Source: Hexactinellida sp. DTS-2022
Lineage: Eukaryota; Porifera; Hexactinellida
Direction of reading: 5' to 3'
Assembly: GCA_028753945.1 (NCBI GenBank)
Contig: JAPNXP010000009.1
Coordinates: 5,208,001 to 5,272,000, forward strand
DNA: 64,000 bases
Both the position numbers and the translations under genes were made by a program. The notes below the pieces were generated by a model, which had not been told where the DNA came from, searched no databases, and saw only the letters and a list, made by a program, of their open reading frames with translations. Each line of letters begins with the position of its first letter. Positions within the stretch are counted from its first letter, which is position 1. Below are positions 11,476-22,108 of the stretch, in pieces.

Positions 11476-12360
11476 TAAAATTAAAGAGAGGACTGGCTTT
11501 CGTTAATAATCACCAATACAATAGTAATTACCACAGTTAATGGCTTTGGTCCTTGAACTTTTTGTTAGTTTTTGTTAATTAATTAATATTAAGTCTAATA
11601 TGGGCATTAGTGCGGAAATAAAGGGAAAGTTTTGCTGCTCATTTGTTTAATTTATTTAGCAATTTTTACGAAATACAGAATAATGATGTATCATCGTAGA
11701 GTGTTGGTAGATATAAAAATGAAATTTAATTGATTTTCTGAATAATATCAAAGGAAAGACACGTAAGGTTCATACATACACCCAAACCTCTGAGATTCTG
11801 AATTCTCAGATCCGGGCACCTCCCTCAACCGGGCACCCTTATTGGTTAATGCCAAACAATATATGTATTAATTTAGCCAATAATGGAGTTTAATGACAAA
11901 ATTTATTAACAAATACATATCTTAAATTATCCACAATTCGTTATTTTTTAATGAATCTAGAAAATATGGAATAGACACTCTGCGATTGAACATGTATGAA
12001 CCAATGCATTTCTGAGAACCGGGCAAATTTCCAGTTCCGGGCACCCTCCGGATGACTGTATCTACTTTCAAAGGAAATTGATATTGAAATTTAGCATATA
12101 CACTGTATAGGAATTCGAAGTGAATGAAAAACTAAACGAATTTTTTAATTCCCGATAATTAGTAAAATAGGCCTCTACTTCAAGGCTCCTTAGCACTAAT
12201 GTAAAACTCCCATTTAATAAAGACTTGTGCTCTGGATACATTTACTTATACTACAAGATTTTGTATTAACGAAATTATAATATTTGAATGTCAAAAATGG
12301 CTTACTGGAAGGTAGTAACCCACTGTGCACTAGCATAGAGGTGGGTTGTGTCATGCTATA
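11476..12360. other. Non-coding DNA with a decayed pogo/Tigger-like MITE
   Basis: Between ~11778 and 12065 there are CAAACCTCTGAG, CCGGGCACC and an inverted GGGCACCC-type pair, similar to another fragment at 17965-18050. The rest is AT-rich without recognised features. Confidence 0.4.
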
Positions 12361-12459
12361 CAGTAGAACCTCGTTATTACGAACACGGTTACTACGAACT
12401 CCGGATAAAACGAACAGATTTTTACCGTCCGTTGGTTTTCGTATTAACGAGGTTCTCTG
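12361..12459. mobile_element. 99-bp pogo/Tigger-like MITE
   Basis: The ends are CAGTAGAACCTCGTTA and TTAACGAGGTTCTCTG, flanked by TA on both sides (12359-12360, 12460-12461). TA target duplication and CAGTAGAACCTCG-type ends are characteristic of Tc1/mariner/pogo non-autonomous elements. Confidence 0.8.
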
Positions 12460-12629
12460 TATATGGTCACCTTACGGTTTGTCCGGCCGGACCATCCATG
12501 GCGCTATCTACGGTGTTGTGGATCGTACCCTTCCGTCATATAAGGTACCCCGGACCATCTATGGCGCCGTATATGGCCCTCCCGGAACCATTCGGGGTGC
12601 TCTGACTCTAATCTGCCGTTTATTGTATA
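12460..12629. other. Sequence with GGCCGGACCATC repeats
   Basis: Several near copies of CCGGACCATCTATGGCG-like blocks occur here and once more near 13128-13145. It is probably part of an undefined repeat; no gene is evident. Confidence 0.4.
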
Positions 12630-12631
12630 TA

Positions 12632-12890
12632 CCGTATTTACTCGAATAGTAGCCTAGGCGATTATTGTTTTTTACTCCATTTTTCGACCAATAATTTTGA
12701 GCAATTTTCTAGAATATCACATTTAATACAATTTAATTATGATAATCGGTTGATAATCGTATTGTGAGTTATATTAGATGTAAATGTTTACTCCGGGTAG
12801 CAGTAATAGATTTGTATTTGCTACTTTAGGGGGGCGATTATTGGAGGTAGGCGATTATTCGAATAGAGGCTACTATTCGAATAAATACGG
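12632..12890. mobile_element. 259-bp TA-flanked MITE
   Basis: The ends CCGTATTTACTCGAATAGTA and TACTATTCGAATAAATACGG form inverted repeats and are flanked by TA on both sides. Related end fragments occur within the foldback element near 6075-6100 and 7225-7245. Confidence 0.85.
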
Positions 12891-12892
12891 TA

Positions 12893-13571
12893 CCTCTGGA
12901 TTTTATGCGTCTTGCTACTACAAAGTGGTACTATTATAAAACATGGGCGGCACAAGTCAGGCTATTGACAGACTATTGAACCGACTACGCTGCCCTATAT
13001 TACTAACAAGACTAACACGAAGTGGTACTATTCTAAGAATTTTCAGGGGGTTGCTCCCAGGAAAATCTGAGTAAAGTTTTGTATTCAATATTAATAAGGG
13101 GGACATCCACGGATGCCATGGAAGTCCGGCCGGACCATCTACGGCGTGACAGGTCGAACTACTGCCCTTTATCAGTTTTTCATTGATTTGGAGGCCCGAA
13201 TGGGGATGTCGAAATTTAATTGATGCATCAAATGTGATAAATGCATAATTATTTCATTTTATTAGTTGATGGTTTCTAATGTGTGGTGAAATAAAATTAA
13301 TAAATTTGTCTACTTGAGTGAATGTAGATATAGATTTCATATAAGTTAATTAAAGACTATCAAGATATTGGATTTCTAGTACATCTTAAATTCCTGAAAT
13401 GTATCATTTGCTACAATAGGATCTAAATCAGAAATATGATAGTGATAGTATGCCTCATAAAAGCCAAATGTGAATAGAAACAAGTGTGCAGTAGTTATCT
13501 CAGAACGATCTCTATAAATTTGGAAGTTTGTAGAACAAATCTAATTACCCAATACACTGAGTATTAATAAG
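12893..13571. other. Upstream region of the NHL gene
   Basis: Mostly AT-rich DNA with a short GGCCGGACCATC block near 13128. The last ~300 bp should hold the promoter of the NHL-repeat gene, but no clear TATA box or initiator could be assigned. Confidence 0.4.
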
Positions 13572-14465
13572 ATGGTTGAATACTTAACGAATGAACGCAC
13601 TAATCCAAATTCCATTTGTGAAGTGAAGAGTGTACCTGATTATGAAAATTTACAATACAATTTTTCATTTGGTGAACTAGGACTATTAGAGAACAGTCGA
13701 ATCCAGTTTCCCAAAACGATATTTTTTGATGAACAATCGTCAATAATATACATAACAGAAGGAAGACCAGTTGCTCGTATCTCAATTTATACTAACAATG
13801 GATATCTCATTACTTCTTTTAAGCATCATAAAATGATATATCCTTGGGGAATAACTAAGAATGAAGACAATATATATGTTACAGATACGCATGCAGATTC
13901 AGTGTTCCTCTTTATGCAGGATGGGAGGAGTTGTAGTATTATAAAGGTAGGTAAGGTCTATGGTAGAGGAGAGAATCAATTCTCATACCCTAAAAGCATT
14001 GCAATCTGCAAATTAGGAAATGTTTATATAGCGGATGAGTACAACCATAGAGTTCAAGTGATGGATAGTAATCTCAATTATATACGGACAATATCAGATA
14101 AATTTTTAAGAAGACCGATCCACTTGCAGATAAAGTCAAGTGAAATATATGTACTCTGCCGCGTGAATAGAGATTACATTCTTGTATTTTCTCTTGGAGG
14201 TGAGAAATTATATAACTGGAAAATAGAGGAAACAGCAAATCGAGTGCCAAAAACAGATTTCTTTTGCATGGACTCACGGAATAATATATTAATGAATGAC
14301 AGAAATTACTTGCATATTTATACTAGAGAAGGTAAGCATCTTCAGTGCCAGATCCTGTTTGATTCGACCCCAGATGAGCCAGTACACTCTCAAGGAATAA
14401 CTCTTTCAAACGACTTGAGGTTAATGTTAATCTCTCCATCTAAAAAAGTTAATGTTCTTTTATAA
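13572..14465 (+). CDS. NHL-repeat beta-propeller protein
   Basis: An intact intronless frame of 297 aa. NHL-like blades are visible at about residues 46-85 (FPKTIFFD...IYITEG), 88-125 (YPWGITKNEDNIYVTD), 137-175 (QFSYPKSIAICKLGNVYIAD, then EYNHRVQV), 181-215 (RPIHLQI...IYVLCR) and a diverged pair to the C-terminus. GRGENQF at 131-137 is the typical linker before a blade. There is no RING, B-box or coiled coil in front, and no signal peptide or membrane segment, so this is a stand-alone propeller, likely a protein- or RNA-binding scaffold. From memory it resembles the abundant NHL proteins of glass sponges. An upstream exon carrying a TRIM-type module cannot be excluded, but none was found nearby. 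The clean frame suggests a functional or recently duplicated gene. Confidence 0.85.
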   Translation: MVEYLTNERTNPNSICEVKSVPDYENLQYNFSFGELGLLENSRIQFPKTIFFDEQSSIIYITEGRPVARISIYTNNGYLITSFKHHKMIYPWGITKNEDNIYVTDTHADSVFLFMQDGRSCSIIKVGKVYGRGENQFSYPKSIAICKLGNVYIADEYNHRVQVMDSNLNYIRTISDKFLRRPIHLQIKSSEIYVLCRVNRDYILVFSLGGEKLYNWKIEETANRVPKTDFFCMDSRNNILMNDRNYLHIYTREGKHLQCQILFDSTPDEPVHSQGITLSNDLRLMLISPSKKVNVLL

Positions 14466-14642
14466 ACTTTGTTATTTGTAAAACATTCCAAACTAGTGTA
14501 TTTATTTATGTGTGAATAGATATCTGAATCCAAATATACCACTATTTTTAATTTTGAGTAATAGTTCAGAGATATTTAGTCTATACAGTATTTTGAAATT
14601 CTTGTCTTGATACCAACATTTTACCACACGGACGCGGACCAT
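14466..14642. other. 3' flank of the NHL gene
   Basis: AT-rich, with no recognised element. A canonical AATAAA was not seen within the first ~100 bp. Confidence 0.4.
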
Positions 14643-14988
14643 TGTGAACCTCCTATATGCAACACCATACAGGGTGTGATACAGAGGGGGGGGGGGCTGG
14701 GATCCCCCCCCCAACAAAAGTTCCCCCCCAGGAAAGATGCCCCCATCCCAGGAATTGCTTAACTTTGCCTCATAGTTATTAAATTAAGGATAAGTAATTG
14801 CTAATATAAACAGGATTAAAGCATAGAATGATTATGCCAACTAAAAATACATTAATTTTGGCCTATACATGTAGTATATGCTGCTCCTTTATCCAAGGGA
14901 ATAGTCTGTTTCTAGGAAAGTTTCCCCCCCCAGGAAAAATTTCTGTATCAATCCCTGCCATATGTTACGGTGTTGTATATAGGAGGTT
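14643..14988. mobile_element. Nested inverted-repeat element with G/C homopolymer runs
   Basis: The outer inverted pair is AACCTCCTATATGCAACACC (near 14647) and GGTGTTGTATATAGGAGGTT (near 14969-14988). Inside it, CAGGGTGTGATACAGA and TCTGTATCAATCCCTG form another inverted pair around runs of 8-10 G and 9 C. This looks like a small TIR element sitting within an older one; the family was not assigned. Confidence 0.5.
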
Positions 14989-15000
14989 AACAATATACTA

Positions 15001-15134
15001 CACACTGTTCTCTCTAATAGTCCACCAGTGGGCAAATGGCCCAAAGTGGACTATTATAGAATATGGACTATTACAGATATATAAATAGTTGATTTGGACA
15101 AGTAAATGAGTGGACTATTAGAGAGAACAGACTG
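15001..15134. mobile_element. 134-bp TA-flanked MITE
   Basis: Left CTGTTCTCTCTAATAGTCCA and right TGGACTATTAGAGAGAACAG are inverted repeats. TA occurs at 14999-15000 and 15135-15136. A Tc1/mariner/pogo-type non-autonomous element is likely. Confidence 0.78.
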
Positions 15135-15136
15135 TA

Positions 15137-15737
15137 TTTGCATGAATTCCGTTCTATATTTACTTGGTAATAGTGTTCCTCAGGGAGTATTCAAATTTAT
15201 TTGAATTAATAGTATTTGCAAAACGTTAGTGTCCGGGGACACATGCATAAAAATGATTAATGCATAAAATGATCCTGCTCACAACCAAACTGCAACACAA
15301 CCGTTTGCTCTAAGGATCATTAACTCATCACTACGCGGTCACATCACGGCATATGAAATATTAGCGATGAAGTGCCCCACTCAACGACACTTAAAGCGGA
15401 CCTGTTTTAATAACTGAAACCACCTCGGGGACATGTGTCTAGTATCAAATAACCACAGTACTAAGTATTTAAAACAAACCATGATTCTAGATTAAATAGT
15501 CTAAATTTAAGTAAAACCAAGTGAAAATAATTGTCCCTGTGATGCAAACTGAACTCTTGATCCAATTACTCTTTTGTATCAAACAGAAGAGTTTGGTGTG
15601 ATAGAAAGAAGATTATGAGAGCTGAGGGACACAGATCGTACACAGTTTAGCCCCTCAGGGGTCCGATTCGAATGGGGGGATTTACTATTCGAGAAGATTC
15701 GGTATATTCGAACTACCATCTGGGACACACATCGTAC
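15137..15737. other. Non-coding
   Basis: No convincing feature was seen. A mixture of AT-rich and moderate-GC sequence between two transposons. Confidence 0.4.
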
Positions 15738-15746
15738 TGTATATAG

Positions 15747-17700
15747 GGGATACGGACAGTTCGGTACTTGGACATTTCGGTACAGACAATTCGGTACGAA
15801 TTTTTCTTTTGATATGTAATTAACGAGGGATAATCCAGTTTAATTAATGAAATATTGAGTAATAATATGAAGAATTATATATAATGGTATAGATAATTAT
15901 ATGTCGTTCATTCCAATCCTATGAGCCACACCCTGTAGAAACTCTATAGGTTGCCTATGAAAGTAACTCCGTATTAAATTTTTAAGCCCCTTCATTGGCG
16001 TTGTCTTTCGACGTTTAGTTGGCTTATCTCCAGCGATAAATTTCGCCTGTTTGACTTCCTCAAGCCCTTGCTCACGTTTGAGTGCATCGATAAACCGCAA
16101 GATGTTAGGGTGATAACATCCTATAGTTGCATTAAATGATCTATGCCAAGCTTCCACTGCATTAGTCGTCCTTGGAATTTCCTGAGATATTTCATGATTG
16201 GTTCCACATCTGGATAAGAAACAGTGGTTCTTGATGGAAACCACCTGCAATTGTGCGCCCGATGTACATGTATGTTTGTTCAAAATATAGGACGAGGCCT
16301 TGTAACCCAGGATTGGGAGGGTGCTCGATCGCAGTCTCAAAGTAATCCCGCACGTCGAAGGGTGAGACAAACGCAAGAGCTGGCAAATGACGGATTTTAG
16401 AGCAACTTCTTAGTCGTTATTATAATCTGATTGTGGACCTTCGGCTTGGACTTTACGTCATATGTTTTGAGTGAGGTGAAAAAGCAGCCTTTAACGTTAG
16501 TGTTATACCAGATGAGTCGGAGACTATTGATGGCGGCTTTCTCGAAATCAATAATTAGATGTGTCGGCTGAGCATCCGGATAAAGAGTCTGTATCTGCTC
16601 CCACATTCTTGAGTATATAGCCTGTCTTAATTGGAAGTAAGATAAACAAGCAAGGTCTCAAATGACCATCCTCATAAGCATTTGGTCCGCCACGGAGTGA
16701 ATGGATGACATACACTTGTGCAAAGAGCACCGGGGCTGATTTGAATATGCCATCAGCTAGCCAAATTTGAGAATTCCGTAGCATCTCAATATTTTGAATA
16801 GTCCCAAAAATCAAAAACCGTTGTGACTATTCCTGACCAGAGTCATAAGAAGAAACTGATCTTCTTTAGTAGTTTGCTGATATTCCATAGGTAACACGAG
16901 ATCACCAAGACTTGTAGGTTGTGGATGCACATTGTTCGCTATGTGTCGTTGACGCCGTATTGTACGCTTGATGCTAACAATTTTTGGTAGTTTAGTAGCC
17001 GACCCTTGAGTAACAGTCATTTAATGTTCACCGATGATGTGATGTGTGGTATCCTGAGTTTCATGTGCTTTCCGTTTAATCCCTGTTTTAGTTTCGAGAC
17101 AACTCACTGAGATCATATCCGGTCCATGGAGGTGCTCGTTTGTTCTCTTCACTATAATCATACCCTTAGTGTGCAATCTTGCTTTGCACTCACCTTTTTT
17201 CTCACATTGTCAATGAGAAACATCACTACAGATTCTTTGTTTGTCGAACACAAAACCTCCTTCAATTAGTTTTTGCCCTCCTCTGTTTGACTTGATAAGC
17301 TTAAATTTAACAATATCCTGATTTGTTGTCATTGGTTAAATTTGCTTATATGTAAGTACAAACCACAAAGCTACAGAATATTTACTATTTATGCATTTCT
17401 CATAGAACTATCATAACATTTACTATAACTTGTTGTTGTTAGAAGACCGGGAATCTAAAACATAATTCCAGTGTACTGAAGGTGTTATAACATGCAAATA
17501 TCAATTCACACCTCCGGGTAAGTCGACTTTACAATAACAACTCATTTACTTCAAGCAGCAGTCTTCAAATTTGTACAGAGGATATTCTTTCCTCTGTGCA
17601 TAATCTGAAGACAAATACATTTACGTATACTTGTACCGAATTGTCCGTGTACAGAACTGTCCTGTACCGAATTGTCCATGTACCGAACTGTCCGTATCCC
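15747..17700 (-). mobile_element. FLYWCH-MULE transposon (MULE1) with repeated-unit TIRs
   Basis: The ends are GGGATACGGACAGTTCGGTA and its inverse, inside a perfect 9-bp duplication TGTATATAG (15738-15746 and 17701-17709). A 9-bp duplication is the signature of Mutator-like elements. Each TIR is made of three to five ~15-bp repeats of the form GGACARTTCGGTAC. The 1,954-bp body encodes a broken FLYWCH-MULE transposase on the minus strand. Confidence 0.92.
15897..17337 (-). pseudogene. Broken FLYWCH zinc finger-MULE transposase
   Basis: Reading the minus strand from 17337: an N-terminal FLYWCH-like region (GGQKLIEGGFVFDK, then CEKKGECKARLHTKG and a later NEHLHG that supplies His residues), then LADGIFKSAP (first Asp), LIIDFEKAAINSL (second Asp), KGCFF (the Cys of the Mutator CxxH motif; the His side is lost) and TTNAVEAWHRSFN (the Glu). 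An in-frame stop lies in the FLYWCH region, and at least three frame changes separate the pieces 17020-16811, 16814-16548, 16606-16397 and 16376-15897. The protein is close in layout to the whole one at 28742-30097, whose TTNNSVEGWHRAF block matches. It is non-functional, but its target duplication is still perfect, so the insertion is not very old. Confidence 0.85.
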
Positions 17701-17709
17701 TGTATATAG

Positions 17710-18052
17710 TATTTGATTTCGCAAATTTTAACTTCATCCGATGGCCAATTTGGATCCTATCCAATATTATCTACTTAACTTATTATCAAGGAAGCCTTCT
17801 ACATTATCAGAATCTTCATTGCAAATTTTGCTTAACTAACTTCTACGATAAATAGTTAAATCAATTTCACCATCCAAGGATGGGGTTGGTTAATCGATTT
17901 GGGGCAACAGTTAGGACTGGTCTTCACACTACGGTTAACCGCTACTGAAACTCAACACATAATACACTCAAACCTCCGATATCCGAACCTCTCAGATACG
18001 GGCACCTCCTTCAATCGGGCACCCTTGTTGTAAAACCAAACTAAATAATAAA
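17710..18052. other. Non-coding with a pogo/Tigger-like fragment
   Basis: Near 17965-18030 the sequence CAAACCTCCGATATCCGAAC and CGGGCACC blocks match the fragment at 11778-12065. No gene is present. Confidence 0.45.
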
Positions 18053-18053
18053 T

Positions 18054-18526
18054 ACTAGCACGCTTCGCTTGCTAGGTCGCTTCGCGGCAGAACACAACCA
18101 CACACCAACCGCTTCGCGGTTGATGTGTGGTTTATATACTTCTAAACATTGATTATAAAGCGTAAATAGGCCTAAAATAGTCAAATTTAACAATGTGAAA
18201 TTTTAGTGATTACGTCATCATGTGATGAGTTAGCATATTGGCAATCTGGTGTGACCAACGTGTCCGCATCATTAATGTGCATATTCTATTAAATTTTCAG
18301 ATTTTTATCTCTTAGAGGGCGCGAATTATGTGTGAATAAGTGAATTTTCAGGGTTCCCCAAATGTGACAATGAGTCAATGATATCATAACTTGTCGAGGT
18401 GTGAGAAATTTCGATTGGAAACGTCAACTTGTTGGCGGGGGCCAAAAGTTACCCCTATATGCCAAATTTGGAAACCGTCCAGTTTCTTCAATCAACTCGG
18501 AACATACAAACTAATATATACACATA
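18054..18526 (-). mobile_element. Helitron-like element in reverse orientation (copy A)
   Basis: Minus strand: the 3' end is CTAG followed by T at 18058-18054, with GC hairpin blocks (GCTTCGCGG; ACCGCTTCGCGGT). The body matches H1 at 11039-11474. Its 5' end is obscured by a TA-flanked MITE inserted at 18529. Confidence 0.6.
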
Positions 18527-18528
18527 TA

Positions 18529-18712
18529 CAGGTAAACCTCCCAAAGCGGCACCTCCGAGTAGCGGCAACCTCCGAGAAGCGGCACAAAATCATGCTCCCG
18601 ATGGGTGCCGCTTTGGGAGTTTTACCTTACGAGCAACCTCCCAAAGCGGCAACCTCCGAGAAGCGGCACAAAATTATTCTCCCGATGGGCGCCGCTTTGG
18701 GAGGTTTACCTG
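18529..18712. mobile_element. 184-bp TA-flanked MITE (copy A)
   Basis: The ends CAGGTAAACCTCCCAAAGCG and CGCTTTGGGAGGTTTACCTG are perfect inverses, flanked by TA on both sides. The interior repeats CTCCGAGAAGCGGCACAAAA twice, so the element carries an internal duplication. The 103- and 140-aa open frames across it are not genes. Confidence 0.88.
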
Positions 18713-18716
18713 TATA

Positions 18717-18995
18717 TGTTATGTCGATTTTGTCAAATAGTCGATTTTACAAAATCAACATCCAAAATGTCGATTTTGTAAAATCAACATACAAACTTAA
18801 GTTTAATTTGTAAAATAGTTGATTTTATAAAATCAACATATTTTATTAGTTGATTTTGTAAAATCGACATTTCAGAATGACGATTTTACAAAATCAACTA
18901 ATTAGAAATGTTGATTTTACAAAATACACTAATAAAAAAATGGTGATTTTATAAAATCGACATATTTTATTCGTTGATTTTGCAAAATCACCCTG
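18717..18995. repeat. Array of TTGATTTTGTAAAATCAA palindromes (copy A)
   Basis: At least eight variants of GTTGATTTTGTAAAATCAAC occur in ~280 bp, each close to a perfect dyad, with a further one at ~19163-19200. Together they can fold many ways. They could be binding sites for a transposase or simply a degenerate foldback. Confidence 0.8.
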
Positions 18996-19213
18996 GTATA
19001 TTTTTTCATTCTAGTAAAAAGTTTCATTTTGGAAAAAATATTCTTCATACAAGTCGGTATATACTTGGATGAAGCGAATTCTGAACAAAAATGCAATAAA
19101 ACCTAGGCTTATCCGAGTAATATAGCCAAAGTCGAAAACTTGTTTTAGTTCCGCTGATTCATGTTGATTTTGTAAAATCAACATTTGACAAAATCGACAT
19201 AAAATATATACTA

Positions 19214-19698
19214 CAGTGTAACCTTGCTAACCGGGGCCTCGATAACCGGGGAATTTTTATTTTATTTCATCGTTTAATATACAAATGACTCTCTCTAAAC
19301 GGGGAATTGCCCTAAGCGGGGAATGGGGAATGTGATCTGGTTACGACTTCGTATATTACTTTAAATCCTAACCTCGCTAAACGGGGAATTTATAACATAA
19401 GTCGAGATGAATAGTATTATTACAGTGTCTTACTAATAGTACTTTACTTAATACAAACAATGCATTATACTAGTTTTTCTAAATCTGAAAGTTTCTAGAA
19501 CACAAATCAGCTACACGGCTAATTAGAATATCCGAAAAAGTCTGTAATGCTTGCCTGCTTAAGTGTGCTAAAATATAAGTTTCAATAGAAAGTCAAGACC
19601 ATAGGAAAATCAATAAATAGAGACACCCTCTAACCGGGGACTGGGGAATAACTTCAAAATCTGTAGTCCCAAATTCCCCGGTTAGCGAGGTTACACTG
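19214..19698. mobile_element. 485-bp pogo/Tigger-like MITE (copy A)
   Basis: Left CAGTGTAACCTTGCTAACCG and right CGGTTAGCGAGGTTACACTG are inverted, flanked by TA (19212-19213 and 19699-19700). Subterminal copies of CTAAACGGGGAAT occur inside both ends. There is no transposase frame. Confidence 0.88.
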
Positions 19699-20129
19699 TA
19701 TATCTATACGCTACCTTCGTTATATAAGGCCAAAATCTACTGAGTAAATTTTGCTGGACCATGGATTACTTAAAGGCCATTGATTATTAGCTGACATATC
19801 TTTATCTCAATAGCTAGTATTGACAGACCTGAGAAATACATTATAATTGTATAGGAAGTTAGGAACATGATATCAAGGCATACATGACACCCTTTAGAAT
19901 TGTGATATATCACCATTTGATTACGTAATCGCTATTTTTCGTGGGAATTATCTTGTTTTTATAGCCTGCTTTTAACGGGGGCGCTGCATTAGTGCGAATT
20001 TCTGGGGCTGTCACTAGTGCGAATTTCCCAAGTTGTCATTAGTTCTACTCTACTTTTGAGAGGGTTGTCATTAGTTTTACTCCACTTTTAAGAGAGTTGT
20101 CATTAGTTCTACTCTACTTTTGAGAGGGT

Positions 20130-20602
20130 ACTAGCACGCTTCGCTTGCTAGGTCGCTTCGCGGCAGAACACAACCACACACTAACCGCTTCGCGGTTGAT
20201 GTGTGGTTTATATACTTCTAAACATTGATTATAAAGCGTAAATAGGCCTAAAATAGTCAAATTTAACAATGTGAAATTTTAGTGATTACGTCATCATGTG
20301 ATGAGTTAGCATATTGGCAATCTGGTGTGACCAACGTGTCCGCATCATTAATGTGCATATTCTATTAAATTTTCAGATTTTTATCTCTTAGAGGGCGCGA
20401 ATTATGTGTGAATAAGTGAATTTTCAGGGTTCCCCAAATGTGACAATGAGTCAATGATATCATAACTTGTCGAGGTGTGAGAAATTTCGATTGGAAACGT
20501 CAACTTGTTGGCGGGGGCCAAAAGTTACCCCTATATGCCAAATTTGGAAACCGTCCAGTTTCTTCAATCAACTCGGAACATACAAACTAATATATACACA
20601 TA
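20130..20602 (-). mobile_element. Helitron-like element in reverse orientation (copy B)
   Basis: Duplicate of the element at 18054-18526; the terminal CTAG lies at 20131-20134. Confidence 0.6.
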
Positions 20603-20604
20603 TA

Positions 20605-20788
20605 CAGGTAAACCTCCCAAAGCGGCACCTCCGAGTAGCGGCAACCTCCGAGAAGCGGCACAAAATCATGCTCCCGATGGGTGCCGCTTTGGGAGTTTTA
20701 CCTTACGAGCAACCTCCCAAAGCGGCAACCTCCGAGAAGCGGCACAAAATTATTCTCCCGATGGGCGCCGCTTTGGGAGGTTTACCTG
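20605..20788. mobile_element. 184-bp TA-flanked MITE (copy B)
   Basis: Duplicate of 18529-18712, carried along by the 2,076-bp tandem duplication rather than by separate insertion. Confidence 0.88.
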
Positions 20789-20792
20789 TATA

Positions 20793-21071
20793 TGTTATGT
20801 CGATTTTGTCAAATAGTCGATTTTACAAAATCAACATCCAAAATGTCGATTTTGTAAAATCAACATACAAACTTAAGTTTAATTTGTAAAATAGTTGATT
20901 TTATAAAATCAACATATTTTATTAGTTGATTTTGTAAAATCGACATTTCAGAATGACGATTTTACAAAATCAACTAATTAGAAATGTTGATTTTACAAAA
21001 TACACTAATAAAAAAATGGTGATTTTATAAAATCGACATATTTTATTCGTTGATTTTGCAAAATCACCCTG
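20793..21071. repeat. Array of TTGATTTTGTAAAATCAA palindromes (copy B)
   Basis: Duplicate of 18717-18995. Confidence 0.8.
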
Positions 21072-21289
21072 GTATATTTTTTCATTCTAGTAAAAAGTTT
21101 CATTTTGGAAAAAATATTCTTCATACAAGTCGGTATATACTTGGATGAAGCGAATTCTGAACAAAAATGCAATAAAACCTAGGCTTATCCGAGTAATATA
21201 GCCAAAGTCGAAAACTTGTTTTAGTTCCGCTGATTCATGTTGATTTTGTAAAATCAACATTTGACAAAATCGACATAAAATATATACTA

Positions 21290-21774
21290 CAGTGTAACCT
21301 TGCTAACCGGGGCCTCGATAACCGGGGAATTTTTATTTTATTTCATCGTTTAATATACAAATGACTCTCTCTAAACGGGGAATTGCCCTAAGCGGGGAAT
21401 GGGGAATGTGATCTGGTTACGACTTCGTATATTACTTTAAATCCTAACCTCGCTAAACGGGGAATTTATAACATAAGTCGAGATGAATAGTATTATTACA
21501 GTGTCTTACTAATAGTACTTTACTTAATACAAACAATGCATTATACTAGTTTTTCTAAATCTGAAAGTTTCTAGAACACAAATCAGCTACACGGCTAATT
21601 AGAATATCCGAAAAAGTCTGTAATGCTTGCCTGCTTAAGTGTGCTAAAATATAAGTTTCAATAGAAAGTCAAGACCATAGGAAAATCAATAAATAGAGAC
21701 ACCCTCTAACCGGGGACTGGGGAATAACTTCAAAATCTGTAGTCCCAAATTCCCCGGTTAGCGAGGTTACACTG
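21290..21774. mobile_element. 485-bp pogo/Tigger-like MITE (copy B)
   Basis: Duplicate of 19214-19698. It interrupts the outer part of the left inverted repeat of the RING-MULE element. Confidence 0.88.
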
Positions 21775-22108
21775 TATATCTATACGCTACCTTCGTTATA
21801 TAAGGCCAAAATCTACTGAGTAAATTTTGCTGGACCATGGATTACTTAAAGGCCATTGATTATTAGCTGACATATCTTTATCTCAATAGCTAGTATTGAC
21901 AGACCTGAGAAATACATTATAATTGTATAGGAAGTTAGGAACATGATATCAAGGCATACATGACACCCTTTAGAATTGTGATATATCACCATTTGATTAC
22001 GTAATCGCTATTTTTCGTGGGAATTATCTTGTTTTTATAGCCTGCTTTTAACGGGGGCGCTGCATTAGTGCGAATTTCTGGGGCTGTCACTAGTGCGAAT
22101 TTCCCAAG

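Larger units (their letters stand above)
18053..20128. repeat. 2,076-bp tandem duplication, copy A
   Basis: Base for base this matches 20129-22204 with an offset of 2,076. By eye I saw a single difference (ACACCAACCG against ACACTAACCG near 18107/20183). It starts exactly at the terminal CTAG of a reversed Helitron-like end and stops in the third copy of the 32-bp unit. Confidence 0.95.

Noticed and set aside
12284-12649. 121-aa frame over the CCGGACCATC region
   Set aside because: It crosses a MITE and repeated blocks, and has no homology I recognise.
18391-20889. Duplicated 140-aa and 103-aa frames
   Set aside because: They run across a TA-flanked MITE and Helitron-like sequence and are doubled only by the tandem duplication.
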